Part shown: positions 1 through 10,639 of the stretch, in pieces
Position numbering within the stretch: the first letter of the stretch is position 1
Layout of the letters: every line of letters begins with the position of its first letter
Source: Rhynchopus sp. YZ270_cl-10
Taxonomy: Eukaryota > Euglenozoa > Diplonemea > Diplonemida > Diplonemidae
DNA: 64,000 nucleotides
Direction: 5' to 3'
Assembly (NCBI GenBank): GCA_964035575.1
Contig: OZ037892.1
Location: 1,054,001 to 1,118,000 of the forward strand
Notes under the pieces: generated by a model
The model's database searches: none
The model's input: only the letters and a program-made list of their open reading frames with translations
What the model was told of the DNA's origin: nothing
Translations under genes and position numbers: made by a program

Positions 1-310
1 CGAAAAATTTTTTTTGCCCCCGTTTAGGGCTAATTTCGACGATTTGAGGCCATTAAAAGCAAAATTTGGCACTTTTGAGCATCTGTGGGGGTCTAAAACG
101 CAGTTTAGAGTACCACAATTTTTAGTGGGTTTTACCGAAAACAAGTCAATTTTTGGGCCGAAAAAAAATTTTTTTTGACATCACAAAATTGCCCTTGGTG
201 GGCCTATGTGTCCTCAATGCTGGGCGAAAAATGCAAATATAGCTATTTTTAACTTTCACACACACGGGTTTTACCTGTGTACCTGTGTATCTGTGTACCT
301 GTGTACAGGA
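1..310. other. AT-rich intergenic DNA, no gene seen
   Basis: No coding signal on either strand. The last 50 bases or so are short CTGTGTAC-like repeats that lead directly into a partial copy of the dispersed core repeat. Confidence 0.6.
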
Positions 311-675
311 TATTTGTTGTGAAAGACATCTTCCACCATGCATTGAGGAGGGTAAGACAGTGGTCGCAGTTTGTACTTGATAGCATTACAACATTTAACT
401 TCTCCACGGGGGTCTTGGGCCGTTCACTCGGTTATACCTTGACCAGCGGAAGATATTCTTGAGGCCTTTTTGGTCTCTAGAATATCCGGTATTCCCGAAC
501 GGAGGCGCACTTTGTGTGTTACTACGACCTGGCAATTTCCAGCAGTAGGTTAAGTAATCTTTCTTGTAAATTGTTGGATCATTATCTCCTCAGTGCATGA
601 ATGCCCCACGTGACTGGACACTTTCGTGTTTGTCATGTGGAGCTGTGGTTGCTTTTTTCACGACTTTTTTCCTTG
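311..675 (-). repeat. Core repeat, partial copy A
   Basis: This stretch matches the first third of the core at 18181-19401 in reverse complement: the same series of motifs (CACGTGACTGGACAC, GGTTAAGTAATCTTTC, GGTCTTGGGCCGTTCACT) in the same order and spacing. It is bordered by CTGTGTAC-type repeats on the left and GTACACCAGTGTACC-type repeats on the right, not by the termini seen on the other copies. Non-coding: no reading frame is conserved between copies. Confidence 0.85.
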
Positions 676-921
676 TACACCAGTGTACCGTGTACCGGGG
701 TACCTGGGCCGAAAATACACCAGTACCCAGGTGCCTGGGTGCCCAGACACACCACTGTACCCAGAATCCAGTCTCCCACCCAGAAAACCTACTCATACAC
801 CAGAAAAGTGAAAATAGCTACTCGATCAGAAAAGTCGGCTACGACCAGAAAAGTAGCTGGGAAAAGTTCAGAAAAAGCCAGAAAATTTCAACAAAACGCA
901 TTTTTAGGTTCTCGAAGACAC

Positions 922-1128
922 TGGGTACTGGGTACTGGGTACTGGGTACTGGGTACTGGGTACTGGGTACTGGGTACTGGGTACTGGGTACTGGGTACTG
1001 GGTACTGGGTACTGGGTACTGGGTACTGGGTACTGGGTACTGGGTACTGGGTACTGGGTACTGGGTACTGGGTACTGGGTACTGGGTACTGGGTACTGGG
1101 TACTGGGTACTGGGTACTGGGTACTGGG
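922..1128. repeat. 7-bp satellite (GGTACTG)n
   Basis: About 29-30 uninterrupted copies of GGTACTG. The reverse-complement array occurs at 19672-19812 inside the 2.0-kb inverted-repeat element, and a related 8-bp CCCAGGTA array occurs at 18050-18160 and 39460-39500. Open frames through the array (repeating YWVLGTG) arise because 7 bp repeated never creates a stop; they are not taken as a gene. Confidence 0.97.
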
Positions 1129-1835
1129 CACCCAGAGAAAGCACCTTAAAAGCAGCGAAGGCGCAGGTTACGGGGAAGACAAGGTATGTAATTATGTTTA
1201 ACTTTCAGTTACTAGTGAAGATTGAACAAAAAAATGCCGCATATTTCAACTTGTTCGTGTTTTCAACTCGAAATAAACGCGTAATGTTCACACTATTAAA
1301 TAGCTATTTTTTTACGCACCAATCATTTTGTGTCACCTCATGACATGAAGGAGGAAATAGAAACAAAGCATTTTGAACACACTTGCGGTTCTGGGGACGA
1401 ACCGCGCTGCAGAGCCACTCCTCAGGTCGAGGTGTGTGCGTTTCACCACAACCTCTCCCATGGGTTTTATCGTGTGATGAGTGTTACGTTTCTATTTGGT
1501 TCCACAGGCGCTCGTTACCTGCTTCACATAATTCACCTCGCTTCACTCGAACCATTTGTGCAGCAGGTCACTCTCTCGACCTGTAGCGTGGAAAAAATCT
1601 ATCTTATTTCACGGCAATAAATAGCCTTTTTTATTAACCTCACCTTTCCCGACTACTACGTTTGTATACCATAACTTAATCACACCCCACATTTACACTT
1701 ATCACAGGATCGTGAAGTCTGAACTGCACCCGCGATTGCGATGAGAAGCTTCACCGCGGTCCGACATTCAACAACTCAAAATCTACCCGCATCAATCTAT
1801 TCTCGAAGATCTGGGTGGAGGGGGGTGGGTACACT
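1129..1835. other. Repeat flank, no gene
   Basis: The first 120 bases match, reversed, the flank between the core and the GTACCCA array of the 17.9-19.9 kb element (shared AGCAGCGAAGGCGCA and GACAAGGTATGTAA). The remainder is unique and shows no convincing gene. Confidence 0.6.
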
Positions 1836-2956
1836 TAGTCAGTCACTGCTATAGCCATTGACCAAGGGAGCATAGCTAGTGCAAGAAATTCGACTTTGGA
1901 AACCTTCCGGAAAGTCTGTCCTCTGCTTGCGGAGGACTAGACACAAGAAAATATTGCGTTCCCCCAGAAAACCAGTGCACAATTCACACTCCTTGTGGGT
2001 GGTCTTGTTGCCTTTTTGGTCAACAGTAATTTTGGCCCAGGCATGCTCTTGAAGCATGACAATTTAGTGTGTATGGGGCAGGGTGTTGTTTTGTTCTGAA
2101 TTCTCTTTGTTATAACATCTAAGTCAATCGCGGGTGGTGGTTTGTGTAGCGTGAGGCACTCTTTTTAACAAACTTCCTGCGGCTGCTAAAGTGTTATTTC
2201 TTCGGATTTAACAACGTACAGCGTAACATAGTGGATTAGCCTGGTCGACACAACCTTTGATAGCTATGGGATAACCAACCCCCTTCGACCCCTCGTGGGT
2301 TCACTGAACAAGCCCTAGTGGTCGTTAAACGCGATTGACATTTACATTCCTAAAGATGAAAGAACAAGACAACACTTCTGTACCCGCGCATCAAAATTGT
2401 GGAAAACTTTGCACCCCAAACACCCTCAACAACGCCCGCCAAAAGGCGCCCCTTGTTGCTGGGACTTGGTTCTCATTGATACACTGCACAGCAGGCATTC
2501 CTCTGAGTCCAACGCAGTTTGGCCTGTCTGCAGCGTTGCACCGAAGGTGCACGAAGACAGGGTCTGGTGGTAAATTTTGCGTATCGCATTCCCTCAGGGA
2601 AGTTTAAAAACTCTTGAGCTCGGTTTGTTGTCAAAGAAATATTCCACCATGTATTGAGGAGGGTAAGACAGTGTTCGCAGTTTCTACTTGATAGCATTAC
2701 AACATTTAACTTCTCCACGGGGGTCTTGGGCCGTTCACTCGGTTATACCTTGACTACCGGAAGATATTCTTGAGGCCTTTTTGGTCTCTAGAATATCCGG
2801 TCTTCCCGAACGGAGGCACACTTTGTGTGTTACTACGACCTGGCAATTTCCAGCAGTAGGTTAAGTAATCTTTCTTGTAAATTGTTGGATCATTATCTCC
2901 TCAGTGCATGGTGGAAGACGTCTTTGACAACTAACCGAGCTCACGACTTTTTTCGG
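1836..2956 (-). repeat. Core repeat, copy B
   Basis: Near full-length copy of the core, in opposite orientation to copies at 18181 and 39521. It shares long stretches with them, including the CTTCCGGAAAGTCTGTCCTC, CAATCGCGGGTGGTGG and AAGGCGCCCCTTGTTGCTGG segments. It diverges after the CTCAGTGCATG motif, where the other copies continue with the CACGTGACTGGACAC block. It has a GGTACTG array on its left and a different palindromic cluster on its right. Confidence 0.9.
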
Positions 2957-3081
2957 TATGTAACTTGGGATAGGCCCACATGATCATGGTCTATCATGTG
3001 GTACCTGTGTACCACTCGGTTTGCTCCCAGGGCTTTTCGACCAGCAGTCACACATCCAAACAGTGATTTCCCACCTTAGAC

Positions 3082-3225
3082 CACGTAATTACGTACCCTA
3101 GGGTCCGTAATTACGGACCCTAGGGTACGTAATTACGGACCCTAGGGTCCGTAATTACGGACCCGGGTCCGCACTTGAGGGTCCGTAAAGAGGGTCCGTA
3201 AAATTTACGGACCCTCGGGTGTGTG
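3082..3225. repeat. Palindromic GTAATTACGGACCC cluster
   Basis: About six direct and inverted copies of GGGTCCGTAATTACGGACCC and variants. It resembles in design, not in sequence, the terminal repeat clusters of the elements at 17.9 and 39.3 kb. No partner cluster was found on the left side of copy B. Confidence 0.85.
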
Positions 3226-3340
3226 GACCCCGCCGTGTAGAGTGTGGTGGAGGAAATTTTCTGGGAAATGGGGGGGGGGGGGGGGGGGGAAGTGGGGAGG
3301 GAGGGGTAAATATCGACGCACATTTTATTTTTTTTTAGAT

Positions 3341-3380
3341 GTGTGTGCACGAGAGACACACACTTCATCAAACAAGCTTT
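3341..3380 (+). other. Dispersed GAG-loop hairpin
   Basis: Stem GTGTGTG/CACACAC closes a CACGAGAGA loop, followed by a TTCATCAAACAAGCTTTT tail. Same loop and tail design as the copies at 23391 and 54755. Confidence 0.55.
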
Positions 3381-3756
3381 TATTTTTTACCCCATTTTTT
3401 TTTGGTGCTTTCAAAAAGTGTCTTTTTTGAGGGAGGGAGAGGGGCGGAAGATAAAGAAAAAAAGGGTTCTCAGGGGGAGAATATGTTCAGTTATGTTTGT
3501 GTCTTTTTATTTTTATTTTTGTGAGTTTTTTAAGACTTACAATTGTTTAATTTTCTATTATTTTTTTGGAAAAAATAACTAGGAGACACATATTGCTAAG
3601 CAGAACCTGTTATTTATGGGTGACTTAAGCAACGAGAGAAAACAAACGACTGATGAATAAACCGAAGAACAATCTAAATCAGACTCAGCAACAAGAGGCT
3701 TTTTTGGGGTCATCTTAAAAAAACTCTCTTTTCTTTTGTCTTCTTGAGATGTTGAT

Positions 3757-3790
3757 TATGCACATGAGGCATATTCATCGGAAGGCTTTT
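3757..3790 (+). other. Dispersed GAG-loop hairpin
   Basis: Stem TATGC/GCATA, loop ACATGAG, tail TTCATCGG. The stem differs in sequence from other copies but stays paired. Confidence 0.5.
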
Positions 3791-4534
3791 CTTTCTTTAT
3801 CTCCACCCCTCTTCAAACACCCTTGATAAAAGCAGTGAAGGTTTGGGTTCGGCTTGCCTCTTCTCTCTTTTTTTTTTAAATGCTCAACATTTTTAGCACC
3901 CTCTGTACCTTCTTTTCGTCAGAAAAGAATGTATATGAAACAATTAAATGCTCAAGATACCTAAGTACTTGATCCTATGGATCTTCTTACAAGCTTTTTT
4001 AAAACCCAACGATAGCGACAATGGTAACGATGTGGTGCACGAGAGAGGCTTCATCGAACACCGCAACTTTGGATACCATAAAAGGTGATTTTTCCCTGCG
4101 TCCCAGAGGCGTTTGCAATAATAACTTCACCTTTTTTTTTGATAGCCTTTCCTCGTTTGTTTTTTTTCTAGGGTGTAAATTACGAAATGGATGCAGGGAC
4201 TGTATGGTTGGGTACATCGGCCATGGTGCCAAGGTGCACTGTCATTGAGCGGGCTGTTGTATTTCAAGTCAACTTTATAAAAAAAAGCAGTTTTGACTGC
4301 CGTGTGATGTTCTCACGTTATGAGACCTCAGGTTAGTTGTTTCAAGATGACTGAAGTCTAGATCATCTTGGTATCCTTTTTTGTTTGGCAGATGAGTTGG
4401 GTGAAGCGAACGGGAGTACCTGTAAGCTCACAACTCTCTGCGGCAGATGGGCCGCCGGCTGACGAGCGGTTCTGTACCGCCCTCGTTCTCTTAGGGTCAG
4501 TCATTAGGTTTCCTTTTTACATCTTCTGTTGTAG

Positions 4535-4615
4535 GCCGCAGGGTACTTGTGCTTTCATCCATGGATGGCTGGCATCGTACGTGGGTCAGTCAGGAGGTGC
4601 CTGCATCAATAACTA
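4535..4615 (+). repeat. TGGCTGGCATC repeat, copy 1
   Basis: Shares CCGCAGGGTAC, GCTTTCATCC, ATGGCTGGCATCGTAC and GGTGCCTGCATCAATAACT with 15282-15352. GGCATC can pair with GGTGCC (one G-U pair). Confidence 0.8.
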
Positions 4616-4617
4616 CA

Positions 4618-5143
4618 GTGTTTTCAACTTACCTTCCTTCACCCCCCCTGTAAGGGTAACCGTAGGTGAAGTAAGGTATAGTATTGAAATCGATGTGGGG
4701 GGGGGGAAAGGGTCAATTTTACAAACCCGGATTTTGAGGAAAATTTTAGCTGAAAATGGGCCCACGTATAAGCAACCGGGCTCATATTTCTCAAAATTTA
4801 AGTGGTCAAAAAATTGTCCAATTTTCGAGATTGACCCCACCACTGCACGGGCGGAGCCCAAAAATGCAAATAAGGACCCTTTTTCAACTTACCTTCCTTC
4901 ACCCCCCCTGTAAGGGTAACCGTAGGTGAAGTAAGGTATAGTATTGAAATCGATGTGGGGGGGGGAAAGGGTCAATTTTACAAACCCGGATTTTGAGGAA
5001 AATTTTAGCTGAAAATGGGCCCCACGTATAAGCAACCGGGCTCATATTTCTCAAAATTTAAGTGGTCAAAAAATTGTCCAATTTTCGAGATTGACCCCAC
5101 CACTGCACGGGCGGAGCCCAAAAATGCAAATAAGGACCCTTTT
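4618..5143. repeat. Tandem duplication, two units of about 262 bp
   Basis: Units at about 4618-4881 and 4882-5143 are nearly identical, differing in G-run length and a few bases. Each begins with inverted ACCTTCCTTCACC/GGTGAAGTAAGGT. On the reverse strand each unit contains GTGGTGGGGTCAAT followed by a CAATTTTTTGACCACTTAAA-like block, recognisably homologous to sequence at about 29400-29560 within another element. Confidence 0.9.
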
Positions 5144-7604
5144 TAATTTGTTCTCTTGAAATGTATAATTTCATGTTTTCGCGAAAAAAATTACAACTGA
5201 TCTCTACAAGGGTTGAAGGAAGGTGGTTGAAAACAACAGTAACAACAAGGACAAGTAATTGCTAAGGAAAAACGGGTGTGATGTGGAAAACTCCGCGCGA
5301 TTTTCGAAACCACCGTAGCATCCTGGCGATTTGCTGGAGGTGCTGATGTGCCTGGTGTGATCGATGTGTTGTAGTCTGTGCATTCTGTGTTCCTTCCGCA
5401 CTGCTCCAACGACGACGACAATGTGGGGAGCCTGTGGACAAAAACGAGCTGGAACACGCCGAGCCTGCCGAGCCGACGTCCAAAAACGCTATCGAGCAGA
5501 TGGTGCTGGACGAAGAGGACAGCCCCCCTTCTTGAACGTTTCAGATGCTGGCGTCCCAGTGGGTCTGGCAGCTTACGAAGAGCGTTAGCATACCTGCAGA
5601 AGAGCAGAATGCTGGGCGTGTTGTAGATTTTTTCTACAGGATGGAGTTCCACATCACACCCCGTTTTTTTTCCGATAGCAATTACTTGTTTTTTTTGTTT
5701 TCTTTTAGATGTCTAAACATGAGGCAGGTTTTTGAAGTGGTTCAGGAGAGAGAGAGAACGGTATCCTTGCTTATGGCAATACCCATCAGATCAGCCCCAA
5801 CCCTCCCCCCTTTTTTTTTGTACTCAGGTAGCTAGGTGCCATGAAGGCGATTGTGTGCTCATACAGAAAGGATCAGTCAAGCTGTCTTACAGACGCATGC
5901 CTAAGCTGCCATGTGGGTGTGGGCTTTTTGATTGAAGTTTCATCATTGGGGAGAGGGGAGTTCCCGGCGACCGGGAGAACGTCTCTTCCAATCCGTAACT
6001 CAGGGGCTTCGCTGGCTAGGGCTCCAGCAGGTTCCTCCTCACATATCGTGTAGGGGGACATCCAGGGGAACAATTCCTAGCTATTTGGCTTGCGCCCTTC
6101 GTTGTTACGGGGTGCCACCCCATCTGCCATGCAGTTTAAAAGTCATGACCCGGTTCTGGACTTGGAAGAATTTTTCTTCTTCTTCTTCTATATATTTTTT
6201 TTTTGACAAAAGAAACTTTTTCTCCACAAAAAAAAAAAAAAGGGGGGGGGGGAAATACTCCAAGAACGGATTGCATTGGGGTTTCAAAACTTCACATTAT
6301 TCTCAAAAACAAAAAAAAAAAGATGCAGACTTGTGTTGCGCACTGTAATGAGCGTATGTTCACGAAATATCAGCTGTATTTTTTTTCGGTATTTTCTCTC
6401 TCTCTCGCTCTCTCTCACTATACTTTTTTTTTTAAAATTAATTACCGCCGAAGTAAATGTACTTTGGCACCCATTTTTTACTTTCTGAATAATGTAAAGA
6501 TCACTACTGGGGGAAGGTCGTGTCTTGATACACCTCTTGCATTTTTTGTGACACCTGAGTTTGCCTTCCCACCCACGCCCCCCCCCCTTTTTTCCCCCCA
6601 AGATATGTGCACGTGAGGTAGTGTTCATGTTTGGTACATTGTCAAGAGAGAGAGAGAGAGCTTTGTACTTCCAGTCAATTATAGGTCCAGTATCAGATCC
6701 TCTTGTGGGTTTCTTTATTGTTTTTTTTAAATTTGAGCTCGGGAGGGCCCACCCTCCAACAGCGTAAGCAAAACAAATAAAACATTTTTTTTTTTTGCAG
6801 GGTCCTTCTGCTTTTCGGAGGTGTGCCTGCGATCAATAGCAACCATTTTTTTTCCCTCTCAAAATTCTCTTGCATAAAACGAAAAACGGGGATAGGGTAA
6901 CCGATTGCAAAACATAATTAATATACTGCAAAGTACATGCTCGAGGAATCCACTATTTCCAACCAAATTTTTTTTGAATTTAAAACTAAATAAAAACCCA
7001 AGCCTTCGACTTAAATAACAGGGTAGAAAAAGGGGTTTTAAGAACCACCCCACCTCCACACACACACATTGTTTTAAGAGTGTCTGGGAAAGCAAGAGAG
7101 AAACAAAACGGAAGAAAAAAAAACGAACAAATTAACAAAAATAATAACTGCCCCTCATGTCCTCCCACACCTCCTCCTCCTCCTCCTCCTCCGATACTCG
7201 TTTAACAAAAAGTATAATAAAAAAAAAGCCTTTTTCCATCCTTTTTCACATTCTCTCTCTCCACCACCTCACAACCATAACCACAACCTCTGTCTTCCCC
7301 CATACGTAATACAAACGGAGCCTTTCCCACCTTTTGTTATGGATTAGTTTTGAGCCAACTTGAAGGTCGTCCTCTACACACCACACCACATAAGGGCCTT
7401 ATTCTGCGCAAGAATTACCCTCACTAGGCATTAACCACACCACATATCATATTTCTCTGGACCTCCAACCTTTTCACATCCTCTTCTCTCTCCCCCCCCT
7501 CCACCACACAATATCCTTACAGCTCCTTTCTTTTTTTGGGTTTTCCCCCTACACTACACCTTCCCTACTCCTCACCCATCTCTCCCCACATTTATTTACA
7601 CACA
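5144..7604. other. Intergenic DNA, possible coding remnants at 5430-6050
   Basis: The stretch is mostly low-complexity (poly-T, poly-A, CT-rich). Two patches look more like coding DNA. Around 5433-5535 one forward frame gives a short acidic peptide containing EPVDKNELEHAEPAEP. From 5841 a 70-residue frame opens with MKAIVCSYRKDQSSCL. Neither shows a recognised family, a full-length frame or convincing splice sites, so neither is called as a gene. A hairpin ATTCT-GCGCA-AGAAT lies near 7399 in the 5' flank of the next gene, with a relative near 35747. Confidence 0.4.
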
Positions 7605-9284
7605 ATGCTACGATTGGTTCCGATTCTGCTTTGCATGGTGTTGCCCTTGCGGGGTGAAGAGGCGCAGTGTGCATCCTCTTCCTCTTCCTCCTCCCATGAC
7701 GCCAACGACGTGCCTTCAGAAGAGTCTATGGATGCAGACTCTCTCCAAATCACTTCAGGTCTCCTAGGTGAACATGGGTATGCAAGAGGTGGAGGACAGT
7801 ACTTGAGTGATTATGACTTTGCGGATATGGCGCTCGGATATGAAGAGGAAACCTTCGACAAACCTACCGAAGACGTTCTCGTCGAACTCGATGGGACACC
7901 AAAAAGGGACACCGCAGGGACCTTCTCCGACTCCCCTCCTGTTGTCACCAATGAAAACCATGCCAATTTGAATCACCGTACCGAACGTCTCGGTCATGGA
8001 CTTGACGAAGCTGACCTACCAGATTTCATGGTAAAACAGGAATTTGATCCTACCTCGGAAGAAGGCCAATTATACCTTCTTTCTGCTTTAGAGTTTCATG
8101 CGGAGTTGGTAGGGAAACAGCAGAATATGTATGCGGTAGATGATACGACGCTTGCGTTGAATCGAAATGATACGAGAGAGTCGGAAGAATTGATCAATGG
8201 AATGATTGACTCCTTCATGAAGGACTGCGATGGGTTCGAAGGGATGCGGGAGTACCGTGTTGCGGTGTTGGGGTCGGGGGATTTGCTGGGGATTGATTTG
8301 ACAAGGTTTGAGGATTTTGAGGAGATCTCATTGGCAGACGTGAACATCTACAACACCCAACTCGCCCTTGGAGACGATAGATACACGACCCTCCACGGCA
8401 AAGCTTCCCTCCACAGGGAGGACATCAGCGGCATTCTCCCCGCCTTCCGTTGGAAGACCGAACACATTTATGGTGTCGTGGACACCCCAGAAGAAGCTTA
8501 CCAATACCTATCCCAGTACATCCGCTCAGAAACCTTCCTTCCAGACCACCTTCGGTACGATACAGGGTTTAACAGCTCAATGCGCTACATCCCGCACTCT
8601 GATATCATCGTCGTGAATCAGTTGTTTCACGAAGTAGGATACGGTTTTGTGAAACACCTTCAATCAGAGATGGTCCGTTTAAAGAACCGCGCCTGGGGCA
8701 CGACAGCAACAGAGGTTTTCATGGGACTCTCCGACGCAGCGGGGGTTCTGCAGGAAAAGGTGGAGGAAAGAGTGTTCGATGAGCTGGTCCGCAAAATGGC
8801 GTTAAACAAAAACCGGAAATGCCTCATCTTCATATCACTCCAAAGAGAAACGGAGTGGACCGAAAGCGAGGACGGTACCCGCTCTGACCCCATCATCACC
8901 AGAACAGCAGATGGTGACAGCCGTTTCGTGAAACGGTTTGCGGCGCTGGGTGACGAAGTGTCCACAGGACGTGAGGAGAGCATGGTAGTTCGCCGGTGGG
9001 TCGAAGATGGAGTGCAGAAGATTCGCGAGGTATGTGAAAAAAGGGACGAAGTTTTCAACCTCAAAAGTACCCTGGGTTTCCCTTGATCCAATTTTTCAAA
9101 AAGATTGCACAACTGTGGCAACACAACCGAGGCAACTACACTACTCCAACAATTTATCAAAAACAACAATTATTTTTTACAGCAAACCGTCTTTGTCATG
9201 GCTGTGTCGATTGGCGAGGAGATGACCTTAAGTGAGTGGTTCGAACATCTCAAAGGCGGGATGGCAGAAACGTTTGCAGGATGA
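7605..9284 (+). CDS. Secreted methyltransferase-like protein (2 exons)
   Basis: Spliced protein of 508 residues: exon 1 7605-9029, intron 9030-9182, exon 2 9183-9284, stop TGA. I start at the ATG at 7605 because it opens a signal peptide (MLRLVPILLCMVLPLRGEEA), preceded in frame by a less likely ATG at 7536. After an acidic serine-rich N-terminus, the segment at about residues 220-250 reads YRVAVLGSGDLLGIDL then EISLADVN, like motifs I and II of a Rossmann SAM-dependent methyltransferase. SDIIVVNQLFHEVG would be a later core strand. The intron is supported by a GTATGT donor, a TTTTTTACAG acceptor and an in-phase second exon (QTVFVMAVSIGEEMTLSEW) that supplies a plausible last strand. Without splicing the frame stops 57 bases into the intron. 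The methyltransferase call is inferred from motif shape only; substrate unknown. Confidence 0.7.
9030..9182 (+). repeat. Intron carrying a dispersed repeat block
   Basis: A 153-bp phase-0 GT-AG intron. Its 3' half contains GATTGCACAACTGTGGCAAC, then a GAGGCAACTACACTACTC segment and an AT-rich tail before the acceptor. The same block occurs in the 153-bp intron at 32512-32664 and outside any recognised gene at about 23084-23165. Confidence 0.8.
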
Positions 9285-9753
9285 ATGTGTTCATAAGATT
9301 TCTTTGACGCTTCTTTTGGGCGCGGAGGGGTGGGGATAGCTGCAGTGTTGTCCGAGACCTGAGTCATTTTGCTTTGCGTTTTCTTTCCTCCACCCCTTTT
9401 AAAAAAAGGCCAATCTGGCAACCTTGTGGAAGCGAAACAACAAACAACACCTAAATTTTTCCTCTTCCCATTTTTAGCTTTTTGAGCAACAAGCAAAGAG
9501 TAACGAGTCTCTCGAGCATTTTTGTTTCTTCTTGACTGATAGTGGTGATTACGCTTCGTATCAGTTTTGAGGAGACGATGGTATCCTTCATTGCCTTCTT
9601 TTCGATAAAGAAAAAGATAAATACAAATAAAATTTTTTTGTGCCTCCAGGGCCCTCAATGCCAATGGTAAGCACCTCTCTCTCTCTCTCCCCCCTGCTGA
9701 TTTCCCCCCTGTGTCTAATTTATGTGCTTTTTTTTGTTGTTTTGGTTTGTAGT

Positions 9754-9800
9754 GCCTGCGTCCGCCGATGAACGGTGAGGCGTTTGCGCTTTCAACTTCT
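9754..9800 (+). other. Dispersed GAGG-loop hairpin
   Basis: GCCTGCGTCCGCCGATG precedes the stem-loop AACG-GTGAGG-CGTT; the tail is TGCGCTTTCAACTTCTC. Nearly the same sequence recurs at 10474. Confidence 0.6.
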
Positions 9801-9973
9801 CTTTGTTTTGCCGTGTTCTTAACATATGTTGGGACGTACTAACGTCGGGGATGCCAAAATGGCGAGATTCCCACATATTTTACGTATCGGTTCATTTTAA
9901 AAAAAGATATGTTTGCTCCCGTGAGGCCCATTCATCTTTTGCAAAAAAAAAATTGGTGATATTTACACACATA

Positions 9974-10163
9974 CTTCGTAGTCCGCCGGAGTCCGCCTGA
10001 GTTGAGACGGACTCTGGCGTACTTTCAAAGTCCGCCTCAAGTCCGCCCGAGTTTTGGCGGACTTGAGACGGACTTGGCGGACAGGTCAGATCATCAAAAG
10101 TCCGCCTCAAGTCCATCTCCACTCGGGCGGGTCTTGGTGAGATTTTTTTTTCGGACTACGAAG
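9974..10163. mobile_element. TA-flanked inverted-repeat element, 190 bp
   Basis: Termini CTTCGTAGTCCG and CGGACTACGAAG are perfect inverted repeats, each bordered by TA (9972-9973 and 10164-10165), as a Tc1/mariner-type target duplication would leave. The interior is a cluster of direct and inverted AAGTCCGCC units. No coding capacity, so non-autonomous. Confidence 0.8.
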
Positions 10164-10473
10164 TATGTACACACAGGTTAGTACTGTGCCAGAAGGGACA
10201 TCCGAAGAAAATAGTGCTCTGCAACTCTCGAGTACAAAGCTTCTTCTTGAAATGTGTCTTTTTCTTCTTTCTGCCATGGACGCCTTACACAATGCATTTC
10301 CCCCCCCTCCTTCGTAAAGATAGTATAATTCGTGGTCAAATACCAATCTAAGCCACAACTTACACATTATTTCTCGTATCTCCCTCCCTCCATCCCTCCA
10401 TCCATCCCTCCCTCCCTCCCTCAATCCCCAATTTTTATTTTTCATGAAGTGCTCTCTGGGGTTCGATAACCCC

Positions 10474-10525
10474 GCCTGCGTCCGCCGCTGAACGGTGAGG
10501 CGTTTGCACCTTTTAGCTTCTCTTT
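10474..10525 (+). other. Dispersed GAGG-loop hairpin
   Basis: GCCTGCGTCCGCCGCTG, then AACG-GTGAGG-CGTT, then a TTTTAGCTTCTC tail. Lies about 120 bp upstream of the coiled-coil gene start. Confidence 0.6.
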
Positions 10526-10639
10526 TTTTCGTCTCACACTTTCTAACTTCCGACAGAAACACCAACACACCACAACACACCTTCCATTTAACCCCACACA
10601 CACCTCTTTCTCTCTCCTTCTCCCCCTCTCTCTCATGCT

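Larger units (their letters stand above)
3226..4617. other. Intergenic DNA with hairpin motifs
   Basis: Contains a poly-G run near 3270-3290 and at least three members of the dispersed hairpin family (near 3341, 3757 and 4033). Nothing convincing as a gene; open frames are short and of low complexity. Confidence 0.5.
9285..10639. other. Intergenic DNA with hairpins and a TA-flanked element
   Basis: No gene seen. It contains two hairpin-family copies that are nearly identical to each other (about 9754-9800 and 10474-10525), one weaker copy near 9912, and the inverted-repeat element at 9974-10163. The last 150 bases are CT-rich and run to the start codon of the coiled-coil gene. Confidence 0.6.

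Noticed and set aside
922-1128. GGTACTG array as a telomere
   Set aside because: It is internal, occurs in both orientations at other sites within elements, and the unit is not a known telomere repeat.
597-1343. Long open frame of repeated YWVLGTG residues
   Set aside because: It is produced by the 7-bp satellite, which lacks stops in several frames on both strands; not conserved at the other arrays.
5191-5652. 153-residue minus-strand frame
   Set aside because: Low-complexity composition and no recognised motifs; a forward acidic frame in the same place looks at least as good, and neither is convincing.
10450-10490. tRNA-like T-arm (GGGGTTCGATAACCCC)
   Set aside because: The loop length is wrong and no A-box, acceptor stem or anticodon arm can be built upstream.
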